Below, piece by piece: positions 5,842 to 5,934 of a stretch of DNA of 5,934 nt. Numbering within the stretch: the first letter of the stretch is position 1; each line of letters begins with the position of its first letter. The notes below the pieces were generated by a model, which was not told where the DNA came from, made no database searches, and saw only the letters and a program-made list of their open reading frames with translations. The position numbers and the translations under genes are program-made. The stretch comes from an uncultured Anaerococcus sp. GTDB lineage: Bacteria; Bacillota_A; Clostridia; Tissierellales; Peptoniphilaceae. The stretch covers positions 1-5,934 of the forward strand of contig CAMEGY010000067.1 of the NCBI GenBank assembly GCA_945916625.1. The letters are read 5' to 3'.

Positions 5842-5934
5842 CTAGGCTACTTTTAACAACTTCTTTTCTTGTTTTGATGCCATGACTTTTGCATAGTAGA
5901 TTCTTAAGAATTTATTTAGTCCTGCAAATTTACA
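5842..5934 (-). CDS. C-terminal end of an unrecognised protein, cut by window edge
   Basis: Thirty codons are open from the window edge to a TAG at 5844-5842. The visible end is basic, with a hydrophobic/aromatic part (FAGLNKFLRIYY) followed by a lysine-rich tail (SKQEKKLLKVA). No motif identifies the family. The stop codon followed by two stem-loops supports a real gene end. A basic C-terminal tail of this sort is compatible with many proteins, including transposases, but nothing here proves one. Confidence 0.45.
   Translation of the reverse strand, partial: CKFAGLNKFLRIYYAKVMASKQEKKLLKVA

Noticed and set aside
1..5934. CRISPR array, tRNA/rRNA genes or insertion-sequence ends
   Set aside because: No regularly spaced repeats, no tRNA-like or rRNA sequence, and no paired terminal inverted repeats were seen.

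Overview
The window is AT-rich DNA from a low-GC Gram-positive anaerobe. Strong AGGAGG ribosome sites, AGG/GCC-flavoured codon use in several genes and the protein styles suggest an anaerobic coccus of the Anaerococcus/Peptoniphilus type. That placement is an inference. Every supported gene lies on the minus strand, so transcription runs from high to low coordinates.

Read in that direction, the window opens with the last 30 codons of an unrecognised gene (5934-5842), followed by two stem-loops (5817-5728). Next is a gene for an XRE-type helix-turn-helix regulator with a long helical C-terminal part, resembling the Rgg/MutR/PlcR class (5616-4738). A short gap then holds a small hairpin, a promoter and a gene absent from ordinary ORF calls: a 23-codon peptide gene with a perfect AGGAGG site (4638-4567). 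A long stem-loop (4560-4504) separates it from a radical SAM/SPASM enzyme (4478-3225). That gene overlaps a single-polypeptide ABC exporter (true start probably 3250, end 1778). A strong intrinsic terminator (1741-1706) closes the unit.

Regulator, peptide, radical SAM enzyme and exporter together form a compact gene set for a ribosomally made, radical-SAM-modified peptide (RaS-RiPP). The peptide would be the substrate, the SPASM enzyme would install a crosslink or similar change, and the ABC protein would export the product. The regulator, read upstream on the same strand, probably controls the set. The peptide is very short and basic, has one cysteine and no aromatic residues, and I do not recognise its family. 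The exporter is odd: it lacks the Q-loop glutamine and most of the helical subdomain of its ATPase.

Beyond the terminator lies a separate transcription unit: an alpha/beta hydrolase (1539-628) overlapping a LysR-type regulator (638 to the window edge, truncated). No immunity gene or dedicated leader peptidase is visible.
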